From: Lonicera japonica
Lineage: Eukaryota > Streptophyta > Magnoliopsida > Dipsacales > Caprifoliaceae
DNA length: 64,000 bases
Reading direction: 5' to 3'
Assembly (NCBI GenBank): GCA_021464415.1
Contig: CM038471.1
Coordinates: 71,588,851 to 71,652,850 of the forward strand
The position numbers were made by a program, and so were the translations under genes. Positions 1 to 10,789 of this stretch are shown piece after piece. The notes under the pieces were generated by a model. The model saw only the letters and a list, made by a program, of their open reading frames with translations. It searched no databases and was not told where the DNA came from. The stretch's first letter is position 1, and each line of letters starts with the position of its first letter.

Positions 1-143
1 TTTTATTATTATTAATAGTATATTATTATTTTTTTTTTTAAAAAAAAAACCCATAAAAGTTAATTAATTTAATTAAATTTATAAGCAAATTATTAATAAA
101 TATAAAATAAATAAATTTTAAAAAGAAGGAAATTGTTTAGTTT

Positions 144-3104
144 ATGAGCGTTTGTTGGAAGCGAGGAAAAGTGAGGCTTAATAGGATAGAAAATTTAGAG
201 ATTAATCCTTTATTTGAAGAAGAAATAAAGATGGGGGATCGTGAAGATAATAAAACTTTAAAAGAATTATTTGCTCCTATATCTACTAATCCTCCTTCAT
301 GCATTGTTTTACCGGCTACTACAGCAGTTCACTTTGAATTAAAACCACATGTAATTCAATTACTCCCTACTTTTAATGGTTTAGAGATGGAAGATCCATA
401 TCTTCATATAAAAGACTTTTTAGAAATATGCGCTACTTTTAGATTTCAAAATTTTTCTGATGAATCCGTTAGGTTGCGTTTATTCCCCTTTTCTCTAAAA
501 AATAAAGCTAAAGCTTGGCTAAATTCTTTACCCTCAAGATCTATCACGACATGGGAGGGGTTGGTTACTAAATTTTTGGCAAAATTTTTTCCTATGGGTA
601 AAACTAATGAACTTAGAAGAAAAATAACTGATTTTTGCCAAGATGATGAGGAAAAATTCTTTGAAGCATGGGAAAGATTTAAAGATATATTACTTAGATG
701 TCCACATCATGGTTTTGAAACTTGGAGATTAATTCAATATTTTTATAATGGCCTCTCACAAACTAATCGAAATATGATAGAATCTATGAATAAGGGTAGT
801 TTTCTAAGTCTAAACGAAGAAGAAGCTTATCAATTCTTAGAAAATTTGTCTGAAAGTTCTCAACAATGGGACTTTTCTAAAAGGGGAACTCAAACTCAAT
901 CTAAAAAGGGGGAAATTTATGAGATTCATGAAGATGTAGAAGCTAGAAGACAATTAGATAGTTTAAATAAGAAATTAGAAGCCTTAACGATGAGACTGTC
1001 CAATAACTCATTCAATCTTGTGCAGAATGAAGTGTGCTCTATTTGTGCTAGTCCTATGCATTTAGCTACATCTTGTCCATCTATGTTAGGGTACACTATA
1101 GATAATCTAGGACAAGTAAATGCTACTAATGAATTTAGGCAAAATCACAACCCTTATTCAGAAACTTATAATCCCGGATGGAGAAATCATCCTAATTTTT
1201 CATGGTCCCAAAATCAATCGATTAATAATATGGGAAATCAAAATAATAACATTCGTCAAAATCTATCAGGTTTTAGAGCTTCTGTGAACATGAATAATGT
1301 CACATCTTTTGTTACACAGCAACAATTTTCATCCCTAGAAGATAATTTGAAAATATTTATGAATGAGGTAAAAAATACTACTTTAATAAATACCCAAGCA
1401 ATAACACGCTTAGAAAATCAAATGGGTCAGTTAGCTAACCAGTTAGTAGAGCGAGAAAAAGGGAAATTCCATATTCAACCTGTCCTTAATCCTAGAGGTG
1501 CTATTAATAACAATGTTAATCAAATTCAAAATCCACCTTTTGAACATAATCAAGGGCAAGTTAATGCAATCACTACTCTTAGATCAGGGCGTCAGATTGA
1601 TAATCAAGTTAGAATGCCAGTAAACGAAGAAAAGGTAGAGGAAAAAGAGGAGGAAACTATTCCTGAAGAGTCAATCACTCCCATGAAAGATTCTAATCCT
1701 ACCATTAATCATAATGATTCAAAAGAAGTTGAAGTTAGAAAGTTTGTGCCTAAAGCCCCGTTTCCTCAAAGACTAAAAGACAATAGGAATGAAGCTCAAT
1801 TTGAAGAAATTCAAGAAGTATTTAAGCAAATTCATATTAATATACCATTCCTAGATGCAATTAAGCAAGTCCCTTCATATGCTAAATTTATTAAAGATTT
1901 AGTAACTCAAAAGAGAAAAACTATTGTTCCTAAAAAGGCATTCTTAGCTGAACAAGCAAGCTCCATAATTCAATGCAAAATTCCTATTAAATATAAAGAT
2001 CCAGGTTGTCCTACTATATCTTGTAAAATAGGAGATCATCATATAGAGCGTGCTTTACTAGATCTAGGAGCTAGTGTGAATGTTTTGCCGTATTCTGTTT
2101 ATGAGAAATTAGAACTTGGAAAATTAAATTCTACACATATGACACTTCAATTGGCTGATAGATCTATAAAAATTCCTAGAGGAGTCATAGAAGATGTTTT
2201 AATTAAGGTTGATACATTTTACTATCCAGTTGATTTCGTTGTTATTGATACTCAACCTACTCTTAATATGAAAGGGCAGATACCAGTAATTTTAGGCAGA
2301 CCATTTTTAGCTACATCTAATGCTCTTATAAATTGTCGGAATGGTGTGATGAAGTTATCTTTTGGCAATCTTACTGCTGAACTTAATATTTTTGATGTAA
2401 CTAAAACATCCTTAGACTATGAAGAAGAATGTGTTCGTCAAATTAATTTAATTGATATTTTAGTGGAAGATAAATTTTTCAAAAATAATGTTGATTCTTT
2501 TTCTTTGAAAAAAGATGTGAACTTTAATGAGATATCATTAGAAGATTTCTTAAAAATTTGTGGTCCAATTGATGATAATATATCTTGTGAAGCTAGTGTT
2601 TTTCTTAATTATCTTCAAGATACTAATTCTAATGAATTAGAGAAAAATATTGATAAATTCTTAAATAAAGGTTCTAGTGATTTTTCTCAATTTGAAAATA
2701 GTATAAAAATGGACCCAAAAATTATGCATGAGAATGAAATTCAAGATGAGATTGAACTTAGTAATTTATTTCTTACACCATTAGAAAATTTTAAGCATAA
2801 TTTTGAAGTGTTAAATTTTAATTCTCCTTATTTTGAGCCCAATGTGAATGATAATATCTATGATGCTTATAATTCTTTTAAGAATGATCATAAATTTTTT
2901 CGTATATTTCAAGACCCATGGCCACCACCAAGTGATTATTTTTCTTATCTAGTAGGTCATGATTATCTAATAAAGTCTTGTTATCTTGAGCTTAATTGCT
3001 ATATTTATTTTGATTATATTTTTAAGCTTGCGGTGATATACATATTTTATTGGGATGATCCTCAACTTTTTAGATTATTGATTTATGAGATATTAAATAT
3101 TTAA
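144..3104 (+). CDS. Retrotransposon gag-protease polyprotein, 986 residues
   Basis: Encodes the capsid-like Gag and aspartic protease of an Athila/Tat-type element. The retrotransposon gag domain covers roughly residues 70-250 (landmarks LRLFPFSLKNKAKAWLNSL and CPHHGFETWRLIQYFYNGL). A canonical CX2CX4HX4C zinc knuckle lies at residues 298-311. A retropepsin-like domain follows at about 620-750, with the catalytic motif DLGAS (Asp640) and the second conserved block VILGRPFLATSNA. The remaining 230 residues are acidic and Asn-rich, match no domain I recognise, and end at a normal stop instead of running into reverse transcriptase. The frame is fully open, with no frameshift or stop in almost 3 kb, so the copy is young or was selected. 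An internal Met near residue 30 (MGDREDNKTLKELF) resembles the usual gag start of this lineage better than the first ATG. Confidence 0.9.
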   Translation: MSVCWKRGKVRLNRIENLEINPLFEEEIKMGDREDNKTLKELFAPISTNPPSCIVLPATTAVHFELKPHVIQLLPTFNGLEMEDPYLHIKDFLEICATFRFQNFSDESVRLRLFPFSLKNKAKAWLNSLPSRSITTWEGLVTKFLAKFFPMGKTNELRRKITDFCQDDEEKFFEAWERFKDILLRCPHHGFETWRLIQYFYNGLSQTNRNMIESMNKGSFLSLNEEEAYQFLENLSESSQQWDFSKRGTQTQSKKGEIYEIHEDVEARRQLDSLNKKLEALTMRLSNNSFNLVQNEVCSICASPMHLATSCPSMLGYTIDNLGQVNATNEFRQNHNPYSETYNPGWRNHPNFSWSQNQSINNMGNQNNNIRQNLSGFRASVNMNNVTSFVTQQQFSSLEDNLKIFMNEVKNTTLINTQAITRLENQMGQLANQLVEREKGKFHIQPVLNPRGAINNNVNQIQNPPFEHNQGQVNAITTLRSGRQIDNQVRMPVNEEKVEEKEEETIPEESITPMKDSNPTINHNDSKEVEVRKFVPKAPFPQRLKDNRNEAQFEEIQEVFKQIHINIPFLDAIKQVPSYAKFIKDLVTQKRKTIVPKKAFLAEQASSIIQCKIPIKYKDPGCPTISCKIGDHHIERALLDLGASVNVLPYSVYEKLELGKLNSTHMTLQLADRSIKIPRGVIEDVLIKVDTFYYPVDFVVIDTQPTLNMKGQIPVILGRPFLATSNALINCRNGVMKLSFGNLTAELNIFDVTKTSLDYEEECVRQINLIDILVEDKFFKNNVDSFSLKKDVNFNEISLEDFLKICGPIDDNISCEASVFLNYLQDTNSNELEKNIDKFLNKGSSDFSQFENSIKMDPKIMHENEIQDEIELSNLFLTPLENFKHNFEVLNFNSPYFEPNVNDNIYDAYNSFKNDHKFFRIFQDPWPPPSDYFSYLVGHDYLIKSCYLELNCYIYFDYIFKLAVIYIFYWDDPQLFRLLIYEILNI

Positions 3105-4949
3105 TGATGATAGTTGGCTATGAATTTATTTTCACATATTTTTGAATGCCATTTATATTATTTGAAACGTTTAAAAATCTTTATGTGCTTAAAGCTTTAT
3201 CTAGTTTGCAGGAATTATTTTATTTGATGAATCGCGTATCCAGGTGATATCTTACATCCCTCCTTTTTATTTTAATTTTAATTTAATAGGTTCCTTTTAG
3301 GACAAAGCAACATTCAAGTTGGGGGGAGTGGATAAAATTATTAATTTTGCTAGTCCTGCATATATTGAAAAAAAATAAAATAAAAATTGCAATGGTTCTT
3401 TTGATTTTAATTGAAATGTCCTTTCTAGCTAGTGTGCTAACGATGACGCATTCGTCTTAATGCTTTACATGTGCATGCTTAGTTCTCTTACTATCATTAT
3501 TAGTAGAAATTTTATGATTTTCGATCATTGTTTTATTTATACGTATATGACAACTAATACATGACTAGATGGATGAGTGAGCATAACTTAAAATTCTTGA
3601 AGAACATAAATGTGGAGACTAAATAGCCCGTGAGAATTTGAGCCAATCTTCCTTTTTGAGGGATTTATATCAACTCTAATTTTTGAAAAGCGTATTTCGT
3701 TGTATAGTCTCATTATTCTTAATTTTGATTGAACACTAGAAAGGTATGTCCAAGAAATGCAATTTTCTTCAAAGATCCTTGATACTACTTGAACTGAAAA
3801 ACTATAAACCATAGGAAGTGATTTAGGCCGTCTTTGGTAGCCTACATATTAGCCTTATCCTACCTTTACATTTATACCGCTAGTCACCCTTTTGAGCCTT
3901 TTATAAACCTTTCTTTGTTAACCCGATATCTTTATCCTACTCCAGTTAGGAGTTTAACCCATATTTATAGCCTACCCTTTTATCTAAGAATATTTTGAGA
4001 TTATTTATCTTATGTATGGGCAATAGTGAAAAGTGAGCTTAAAAAAAATTTATTTATGAAAAAAAAGAAAGTGAAAAAAGAAAAAATATGAATAGAAGTT
4101 ATGAAATCTCCTTCAAATATCGAAAGAAATAAATATGTGAGGAAAAAAAAAAGAGATGCAAAAAAAAAATAAAAAAAAAAGAAAGAAAGAATTGAAAAGG
4201 AAAAAAATGAAAAAGCTCATATGAAGTCAAAAGTTAAGCCCAAAAGTGTTAATTTTATATCTCAATTTATTTCTTAGATTTTTGAATCCCTTATATACCC
4301 TTCATTTGATAAACCTTTACTCTAAGCCTTACGTTACAACCCAGAAAAAGTCCTAATGATTCTTTGGAATATGGTTTGGAGGTGAGAGTGGTGAAGGGAA
4401 TTCATTTATGCATTTCACTTTTCTAGTGGGATATATTCGTTCATGAGACTAATATTCTTTCAATTATAGCGTTTTTCATATATACATGCATGAGGCTTTT
4501 GAATTTGCGTACATTTACTCTTTTATAGCCCGTATGTAATGAGAGCAAATACGCCTTATTCTCGAGAGTTTCATTTGTTGAGTGTATGCCGTGTGAGGAA
4601 TTGAGTCAAAGCATAGTTTGGACGGAATTCGAAAGTTTACTTACTTTGATATCAATGATGTTATGTTGTTGTCAATTCACACTTACAATGAGGATTAGTG
4701 AGAATGAAATATTTTATTAATCTTGCTAGAGAACTTTGATATTGTATGTGTGTCACACTGCTTTAGTATATGGGTGTTTGAATCTCTTTGTTGAGTTAGT
4801 TGCATTGGTGAAGAAAGGGAAATTAAATTTTAAGAGAAAAAGAACCATTGTATTAGAATTATATTGAAAATCTTGGACTTCAGAAAATAATTTATTTTAA
4901 GACTTTTGGCTTTGCTCGAGGACTAGCAAAGTGTAAGTTGGGGGGAATT
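3105..4949 (+). other. Internal non-coding region of the TR-GAG-like element with two G-rich tracts
   Basis: No coding capacity was found. A G-rich tract (CAAGTTGGGGGGAGTG) lies at 3315-3330. A near copy (GTAAGTTGGGGGGAATT) at 4933-4949 abuts the 3' LTR and is the polypurine tract that would prime plus-strand synthesis. Between them, 4040-4210 is an A-rich run of AAAGAAAG-like sequence. In autonomous relatives this interval would hold reverse transcriptase to integrase; here it does not. Confidence 0.7.
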
Positions 4950-6348
4950 TGATGCGCCAAAGTATTGGTATAATATATTATGTTAATTTATAATTTGAAG
5001 AGCATATATTATTACTAATATTAGTATTTTTAATGGTTTTTCAGGTGTTATAAAAGATTTGAAGAAGATAGAGAAAATAGAGAAATTAAAGCTTGTGAAG
5101 ACACCTAAAAGTGTTCAATACTTCTGGATGCATATCTTTTTACTCGAAACTCCAAATAATGAGATTCTTGAGCCTAAATTGAAGAGAATTTCGAGAGTTA
5201 CAACTTTCCAGTTCAGCACTTTTTCTAATTCAGCCATCTCAGGGTCCGAAATTGCGACGCAAAGTGCAGCAGTTAACAATGACGAAAATTATTATATTTA
5301 ATTATGGGCCCAAATTTAAGCCCATTGCGAAGCCTGGAAATAGGAGCAGCATAGCACGGCCATGTCCAGAATTACCTCTAAACTAATGGCCCAAACCTAT
5401 TAAATTACTAAAAGCCCTAATGCTAATCATCCCTTTTATAAAAAGCCAACAGCATCATCAATTGTGGAGAGCCGTGAGCCATAGCAGCAACAGCCGAGCA
5501 CTATTTTTCTTTTCTTTTCTCTCCTCTCTTTTCTTTGTTTTTCTTTTCTTTTATTTTTGCTTTGAAGAATTGAAGATTGAAGATTTATATTTACTCTTTA
5601 ATTTAATGCCAAGTAAGTTTTCTTTTAATTCTATTTGTTATTTAATTTTTATCATGTTAGCGTAAATTTGTGCTAGGGTTAGGATGGGTATATTTAATTG
5701 ATTCCATTGCACGTATTCATGCCAATTGACTCTACCAATTTAATGCTTTAATGTTAAATATAATTCTTCCTATTGGATGCCTGTTTTAATTGATAAAAAT
5801 AAAGTTGGATTCTCATTATTTTTTGTTGGATTCACCTTATGATTTGTTAAGAGCGGATATAGGGTGTGTTTTGATGGATATAGTGGGTGTTTTGATTTTA
5901 TACATTAGTTTGGCTGTGGAAGAATTACAATTGGATTTTATTAATTAATTGGACTTTAATGATTTTATTTTCCGCATCTAATAGAGTCGAGAGACCAAAT
6001 TAGTGCGAGATAAGAGTAGAGTTTATGTGCATGAATACTAAGGAATATGATATTAAATATATGACTCCAAAACCCTAGTCAATTAATTCATTAATTTTAT
6101 TATCTTGCTTATTAGTATTTAATTTAGTTCTATTAATTTAATTTACTTGCTCTCTTTTATTTTATTTTATTTATTTTATTTTATTAGTTTGATTCTCATC
6201 AATTATTCTGGGCTAGATTAGGGATTAATAAAATATTAACAAGATAAAATTTAAACATACTGTTTGAGTCTCTGTGGGATCGACCTTGCTTATACGCTAT
6301 ATTATAAACTGATTCGTGCGCTTGCGAGTATTAAAATTTATCACAACA
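4950..6348 (+). repeat. 3' LTR, 1399 bp
   Basis: Starts TGATGCGCC directly after the polypurine tract and ends TTATCACAACA. It has a promoter-like core (see the TATA entry), followed by a C/T-rich stretch at 5500-5560. The last 90 bp (TGTGGGATCGACCTTGC through CTTGCGAGTA) match the 3' end I associate with Athila/Tat LTRs. An 80-codon frame inside it (5059-5301) has no recognisable content. Confidence 0.8.
5434..5444 (+). promoter_or_regulatory. TATA box of the LTR promoter
   Basis: TTTATAAAAAG sits about 485 bp into the LTR, at the U3/R boundary position expected for an LTR promoter, and is followed by a pyrimidine-rich leader. In this 3' LTR copy it would drive transcription outward into 6-7 kb. 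Confidence 0.5.
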
Positions 6349-6636
6349 TATATAACTAGACAACTAGTTTTGTTTACTGGAACAGTTTCACCCAAATTAT
6401 CAAATAAACCTGATGATTATAGGTTGTGTTGGGTTGGTTCGTCTATTTCTTTTTTATAATCAGTTGGTTCTGGTTCCAAGAATTAAAGAAAGAAATTTTT
6501 TTCCTGCAGTTTGTTTTATGGGTTTCACCACTAAAAAACTTTAAGCCCAACCAAGTAAATCAACTAAAATCAAATTGAGTCGAGTAATTCAATTGTCTTC
6601 CGACTTTATATAATAGTAGACCGTAGTTAAAATATA

Positions 6637-6949
6637 GGCCTCATTTAGTTCGCAGATTTGAGCACTTAGGAAAGGAAAATATTTCATTTCCTTTATTTGG
6701 TAAGTACAAATTCTGGAAACACTTTCTTGACAGAGGGGAGAGTAGGAGGTAAAGTCGTTCTTCTTCAAACCCATGGAATTGAATTTCATTTTTCGTCATT
6801 TATTACAAAAAATTTGGACAACAATATCCCTACCTAAATACTTTTCATACTTTACCAAATACAAGAAAAAAAACTTGACAGGAACTTTAGTTTTTCATCC
6901 AATGGGAAAGATAAGGGAATTGATTTCCCTTCCGTGAACTAAATGAGAC
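6637..6949. mobile_element. MITE family A, copy 1 (PIF/Harbinger-like termini)
   Basis: Ends form an inverted repeat: GGCCTCATTTAGTTCGCAG on the left against CCGTGAACTAAATGAGAC on the right. It is about 313 bp with no coding capacity, and ATA flanks both ends as a possible 3 bp target duplication. Two more copies of the same interior (29475-29792 and 30494-30805) share the landmarks AAACACTTTCTTGA, AGTAAAATCATTTT-like and TTTATTACAAAAAATTT. Confidence 0.7.
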
Positions 6950-7615
6950 TATATACATTATACTTGTCATCAATTCATAATTCATTTCAATCAATGAAGA
7001 ATTTTGTGGGGTCCAGTGATCCCACTTAGTATTTGAAATATACAACTAGATAGTTTGGATTTTGAATATATTTGGATTAGTACGTGTTTATAATTTATAC
7101 CACATAAATAGATAAATGATAGCCAATGGTGGGGTCAAATTATAAATTAAAAAAATAAAATATAAGCATGTAGCTCAAACATAACATACACCATAAATAC
7201 TATTAAGCCAAAACTGTGTCCTAAAAAATCAAGAAATTGAGTCCCAAATACGTTTGACCACACATATAATACGACAAAGAATTAGAGAAAATTATTAGTG
7301 TTAAAGATGTATTCAAACTTATTATCAAGTTGTGCTTTTTTCAACCATGAGTAGTACAACTTATTTAGTCATTCCTCATTTTTATCGACTAATAATTTAG
7401 TAAATGTAATTAGTATGATATTGGTAATACATTATGAAATGAACCCACTTATCAAATTTTCTGACTATACCATTGAAAGAATTGTCAATTCAGAATGTTA
7501 ATTTTTCGTACAAAATAAACTTCTTGTTCGTGTAAAAGACAATGTTAATACATTCACAATTAAGTGTTTGATAAGTAAAATAAATTTACTCTATTTATTT
7601 AGATATTGAAATAAT

Positions 7616-8005
7616 GAGGAATGATCTAAAGAGGACCATTTATTTGGTCCTTAAATGCGGACCAATCATTTTGAGAGAGTAAATTGATGAATTTTTTTAT
7701 GAAACTTGGTGAGGATGAACTCCATGATTAGTAGATTATCTCCATCAAATTTTATCAAAAAATTCAATCGGGAAATGGGTTAACTAAATATCTTAAATTT
7801 TAACGGCATAAAACGCACATATATATCAATTTTTTAGTAAACCCTCTTTCCGATTGATTTTTTCGATGAAATTTGGTGGAGGCGATCTATTAATCATGAA
7901 GATCATTCTCACCAAGTTTCATAAAAAAATTTATTTATTTACCCCCTCAAAATAATTGGTCCGCATTTAAGAACTAAATTAGTTCTCTTAAGATCCTCCC
8001 CCTTA
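7616..8005. mobile_element. Foldback MITE family B, copy 1
   Basis: The whole element is a long inverted repeat with arms of about 190 bp. The left arm (ATCTAAAGAGGACC, TTAAATGCGGACCAAT, TTATGAAACTTGGTGAGGAT) is mirrored by the right arm (ATTGGTCCGCATTTAAG, ATTCTCACCAAGTTTCATAA). AAATAAT flanks both sides (7609-7615 and 8006-8012), a likely 7+ bp target duplication. It is non-coding. Related copies lie at 56126-56448 and 63285-63572. Terminal structure suggests a Mutator- or hAT-type non-autonomous element. Confidence 0.75.
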
Positions 8006-8067
8006 AAATAATAGTATGGCAAAATAGAATGATAAATAAAGCAATGGAGAGAGAACTAGAGAGAGGC

Positions 8068-8071
<4 letters not shown>

Positions 8072-8124
<53 letters not shown>
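8072..8124. repeat. (GA)n microsatellite, about 53 bp
   Basis: An uninterrupted GA dinucleotide run. It creates open frames on both strands (8003-8286) encoding only Ser-Leu or Arg-Glu runs; these are not genes. Confidence 0.95.
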
Positions 8125-8126
<2 letters not shown>

Positions 8127-9988
8127 GTGTGATGCCACGTGGGGCAAGAAATTGGTAAACGCACTTCTGTTGCACGGCCATGAGCTTCACGCAATTTTTT
8201 GTAGTACATTTGGTGTCAAGCCCATTTTTTATGCGTAGAGTAAAAAATATAGGAGAATTTATATATACGACTATTTTATAATACAATATTTTATTTTATA
8301 GGATATTAAAAAATATAATTTGTATAAAAATAAATTTTATAAAAAAATCAAGAAATAATATTTTTAAAAAAAATTAAGGACCTATTTATGACCAAATTTC
8401 AAAAGAATTGCAAAGTTAATTTTGCAATAAATTCTTAAATTACATTTTTTATGAAATTATGCAAAATCAAATCTGTATTACAAGTTTTTTAACATATTAT
8501 TATAAATAAGTGTTTAATTGACAGTAATTTAAAATAATTTTAACAAATTATATATTCAAAACCTATTTATTAATAAACTACACATAATATTTTTTTTAAA
8601 ATTATGCAAAGTTAGGTTTGCACTATTTATTTTCTAAAATGTTATTATGTATTTGTGCTTATTTGATGTTATTTTAAAATTTTATGAATGAAACATACGA
8701 ATATACGTGTTAAAAAATATAAGCACATCATGCAAAACAAATTTGTACTAAATTTTTTAATTGTAAAATTAAATTTGCACTCAATACAATTTTGTAGAAA
8801 CTGAAGTTTGTACTCAGTTAAAACTCTTATTTTAAAATAAAATTGATAAATAAGCCTTTATATCATAATGATAATAATATCTATACCTTTTTTTTAAAAA
8901 AGATATTATTTATTAATTTTTTTACGAAAAATATTATCACGTAATTTTTTTTACTTTATTTTTAGTTTATTCTATCAATTCTAATTTAACTGTTTTATAC
9001 GCGTATGAGTTAAACTTACCTTAATTATTTAACGATTGCGGATGTTGTTATAATCCGCTTATAATAATAATAATAATAATAGCGGTACTGTTGGGTGTAT
9101 GAAAAGGCAGCTTCGTGGGGACCGAAAGGTAAACACATAATTATGATGGTTCTGAAAAAGATCTGAAGGAGGAGGAGAGTGTTTTCTCAGTCTCTCTACA
9201 TGATTACTCGAGACAAAGGGTATGATTGACTACACGAGAGCGAGAGAGAGAGAGACAGGGGCGTGTGTTCCAATATATCCCCCCTCCCAACAAAAGTTGT
9301 CAACGGATATTTGTTAATTTCGTCCCAATTTTTTTTAAAAAAAATTTTAACTTGGAGGCGTTAAGTTTTTTAGTATTTCATCATGGCCCCCATTTTTGAC
9401 AGAATTTTTTGTTGACCAGTGTTGACCGTTAATTTGATCTTACTTTTTTCTAACATCTCAAATTTACCCTTCTAAACTTGTTTCCATACAGCCCCATTTT
9501 TCATTATTCTATTTTAAAAAATACTCTAATCTTATTTCTAAACAACTCTCAGCCATCAAATCTCCCTCTTTCGCATTCTCCCTTGCATCGTGTCTGGTGG
9601 ATTAGATAAAGTTGCTTACGAGAAAATGGGGTATTTTGTTAATTAATTGCGTAAGACTTCTAACGGATAGTTTAATTAGGAGTATGTTAGAAAATGAAAG
9701 CCAAAATCTATATATATATATATATAAAGTTTTAGGTGTTAAAATCAATTTTAACATAAATTTTTGGGTCCAAAAACCAACTGACGCAAATAAATACCTT
9801 TTCAGTTTTAAATTTTAACATAAATTTTGGGGTCCAAAATCCAACTAACCCAAATAAATATCTACTCTCTTTTTCAGTTTTAAATTAGAAAAAAAAAATA
9901 CTATTATTATTATTTAAATATTAAATAAACATCTTGTTCTTTCTAATATTATTAATGAACGACTCTGTTAAATACATTTTAATTTTAA
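8125..9988. other. AT-rich intergenic stretch, no gene seen
   Basis: Holds a (TAA)n run at 9061-9080, a short GA run at 9236-9254 and a tandem duplication at 9751-9886. Around 8400-8800 the words ATTATGCAAA and AAATTTGCAC recur, hinting at an old diverged repeat. No conserved coding sequence was recognised. Confidence 0.6.
9751..9886. repeat. Imperfect tandem duplication, 64 + 72 bp
   Basis: Copy 1 (9751-9814) and copy 2 (9815-9886) both begin TTAACATAAATTTT, carry GGGTCCAAAA-CCAACT and AAATAAATA, and end TTTTCAGTTTTAAATT. Confidence 0.8.
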
Positions 9989-10247
9989 GGTGGGTACTAT
10001 TTACACTTTATAAAATATTTGATAACACTCTATTTTTTATTCGTTCGATGACAAGTAATAAGTATATGTTACTTGCCCGATAACACGTGACTAAGTGCAT
10101 ATACTCGTCTAATGACAAGCAAGTAAAAAACGTCAATACCTTACTAGCTTGTCATTGAGCAATTAATATACATTTACTCACTTACCATCGGACAAATGAA
10201 ATATGGAGTAAAACAAAATATTTGATGGTGCGTAAATAATATTCACC
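9989..10247. mobile_element. Foldback MITE family C, 259 bp
   Basis: The left end GGTGGGTACTATTTACAC is mirrored by the right end GTAAATAATATTCACC. The inverted similarity extends inward about 100 bp: AAAATATTTGATAACA against CAAAATATTTGATGGTG read in reverse, and CGATGACAAGTAA against ACTTACCATCGGAC. Non-coding. Flanks AATTTTAA and ATTTTCAA are weakly alike. Confidence 0.65.
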
Positions 10248-10573
10248 ATTTTCAATTTCCTTTTTAAAACAATATTTATTTTATGAGTCATGTTAACGTG
10301 TGCTCTAAGAGTACATGTTAAGTACCAATTTTTAGAAATAATTAACTCCCAACATACATTAAATATGACACAAATTCTAATACAAAATTTTATTATTTTC
10401 ATTTATAGTTGTTTTAACATGTACCTTTATTATTTTCTTTCTTTTATTTAATGACTATGTCAAAATGCAAAATCATAGTTACCGATGAGGGCTCCCGAGC
10501 TTCATCGTCATATGGTTAGTGCATTTCTAAATATTGTAAAATTGAGAGATTTAGACTTAATTTTTAAAGTATC

Positions 10574-10604
<31 letters not shown>

Positions 10605-10789
10605 ATTTATGTTATCGTTATTGGTAATTAGCATGCGGATATAATGGCTTTCACGTAGAGTACCTTTTTTGTGTGTGTTTATCTGCTTTTATGAAGAAAA
10701 AACTTCATTTCATACACAATTGTTTTAGACTCTTCTTAATTTTTGTGTCCATGAAAATTTGTGATCTTTATATATATAAATATAAAAAT
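10248..10789. other. AT-rich spacer with (TA)n run, no gene seen
   Basis: Contains a perfect (AT)n run at about 10574-10599. No coding sequence or element boundary recognised before the copia LTR. Confidence 0.6.

Larger units (their letters stand above)
1..6348 (+). mobile_element. Non-autonomous Athila/Tat-lineage LTR element (TR-GAG-like), 5' end outside window
   Basis: The window opens inside this element. Visible in order are a short AT-rich leader, one long gag-protease ORF, about 1.8 kb of non-coding sequence, a polypurine tract and a 3' LTR starting TGATGCG and ending CAACA. The gag sequence and the LTR end (GTGGGATCGACC, then TTATCACAACA) are typical of the Athila/Tat branch of Ty3/gypsy. 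No reverse transcriptase, RNase H or integrase is present between gag-pro and the 3' LTR. This is the layout of TR-GAG elements, which need a helper for reverse transcription and integration. The 5' LTR and primer binding site lie upstream of base 1, so LTR age and target duplication cannot be judged. A simple pol deletion from a full element is the alternative. Confidence 0.85.

Noticed and set aside
5059..5665. Two short frames inside the 3' LTR
   Set aside because: They lie in U3 and in the pyrimidine-rich leader of an LTR, have no family resemblance and are explained by the LTR.
8003..8286. Overlapping open frames on both strands across the GA microsatellite
   Set aside because: They encode only dinucleotide-repeat products (Ser-Leu or Arg-Glu) with no conserved flanks.
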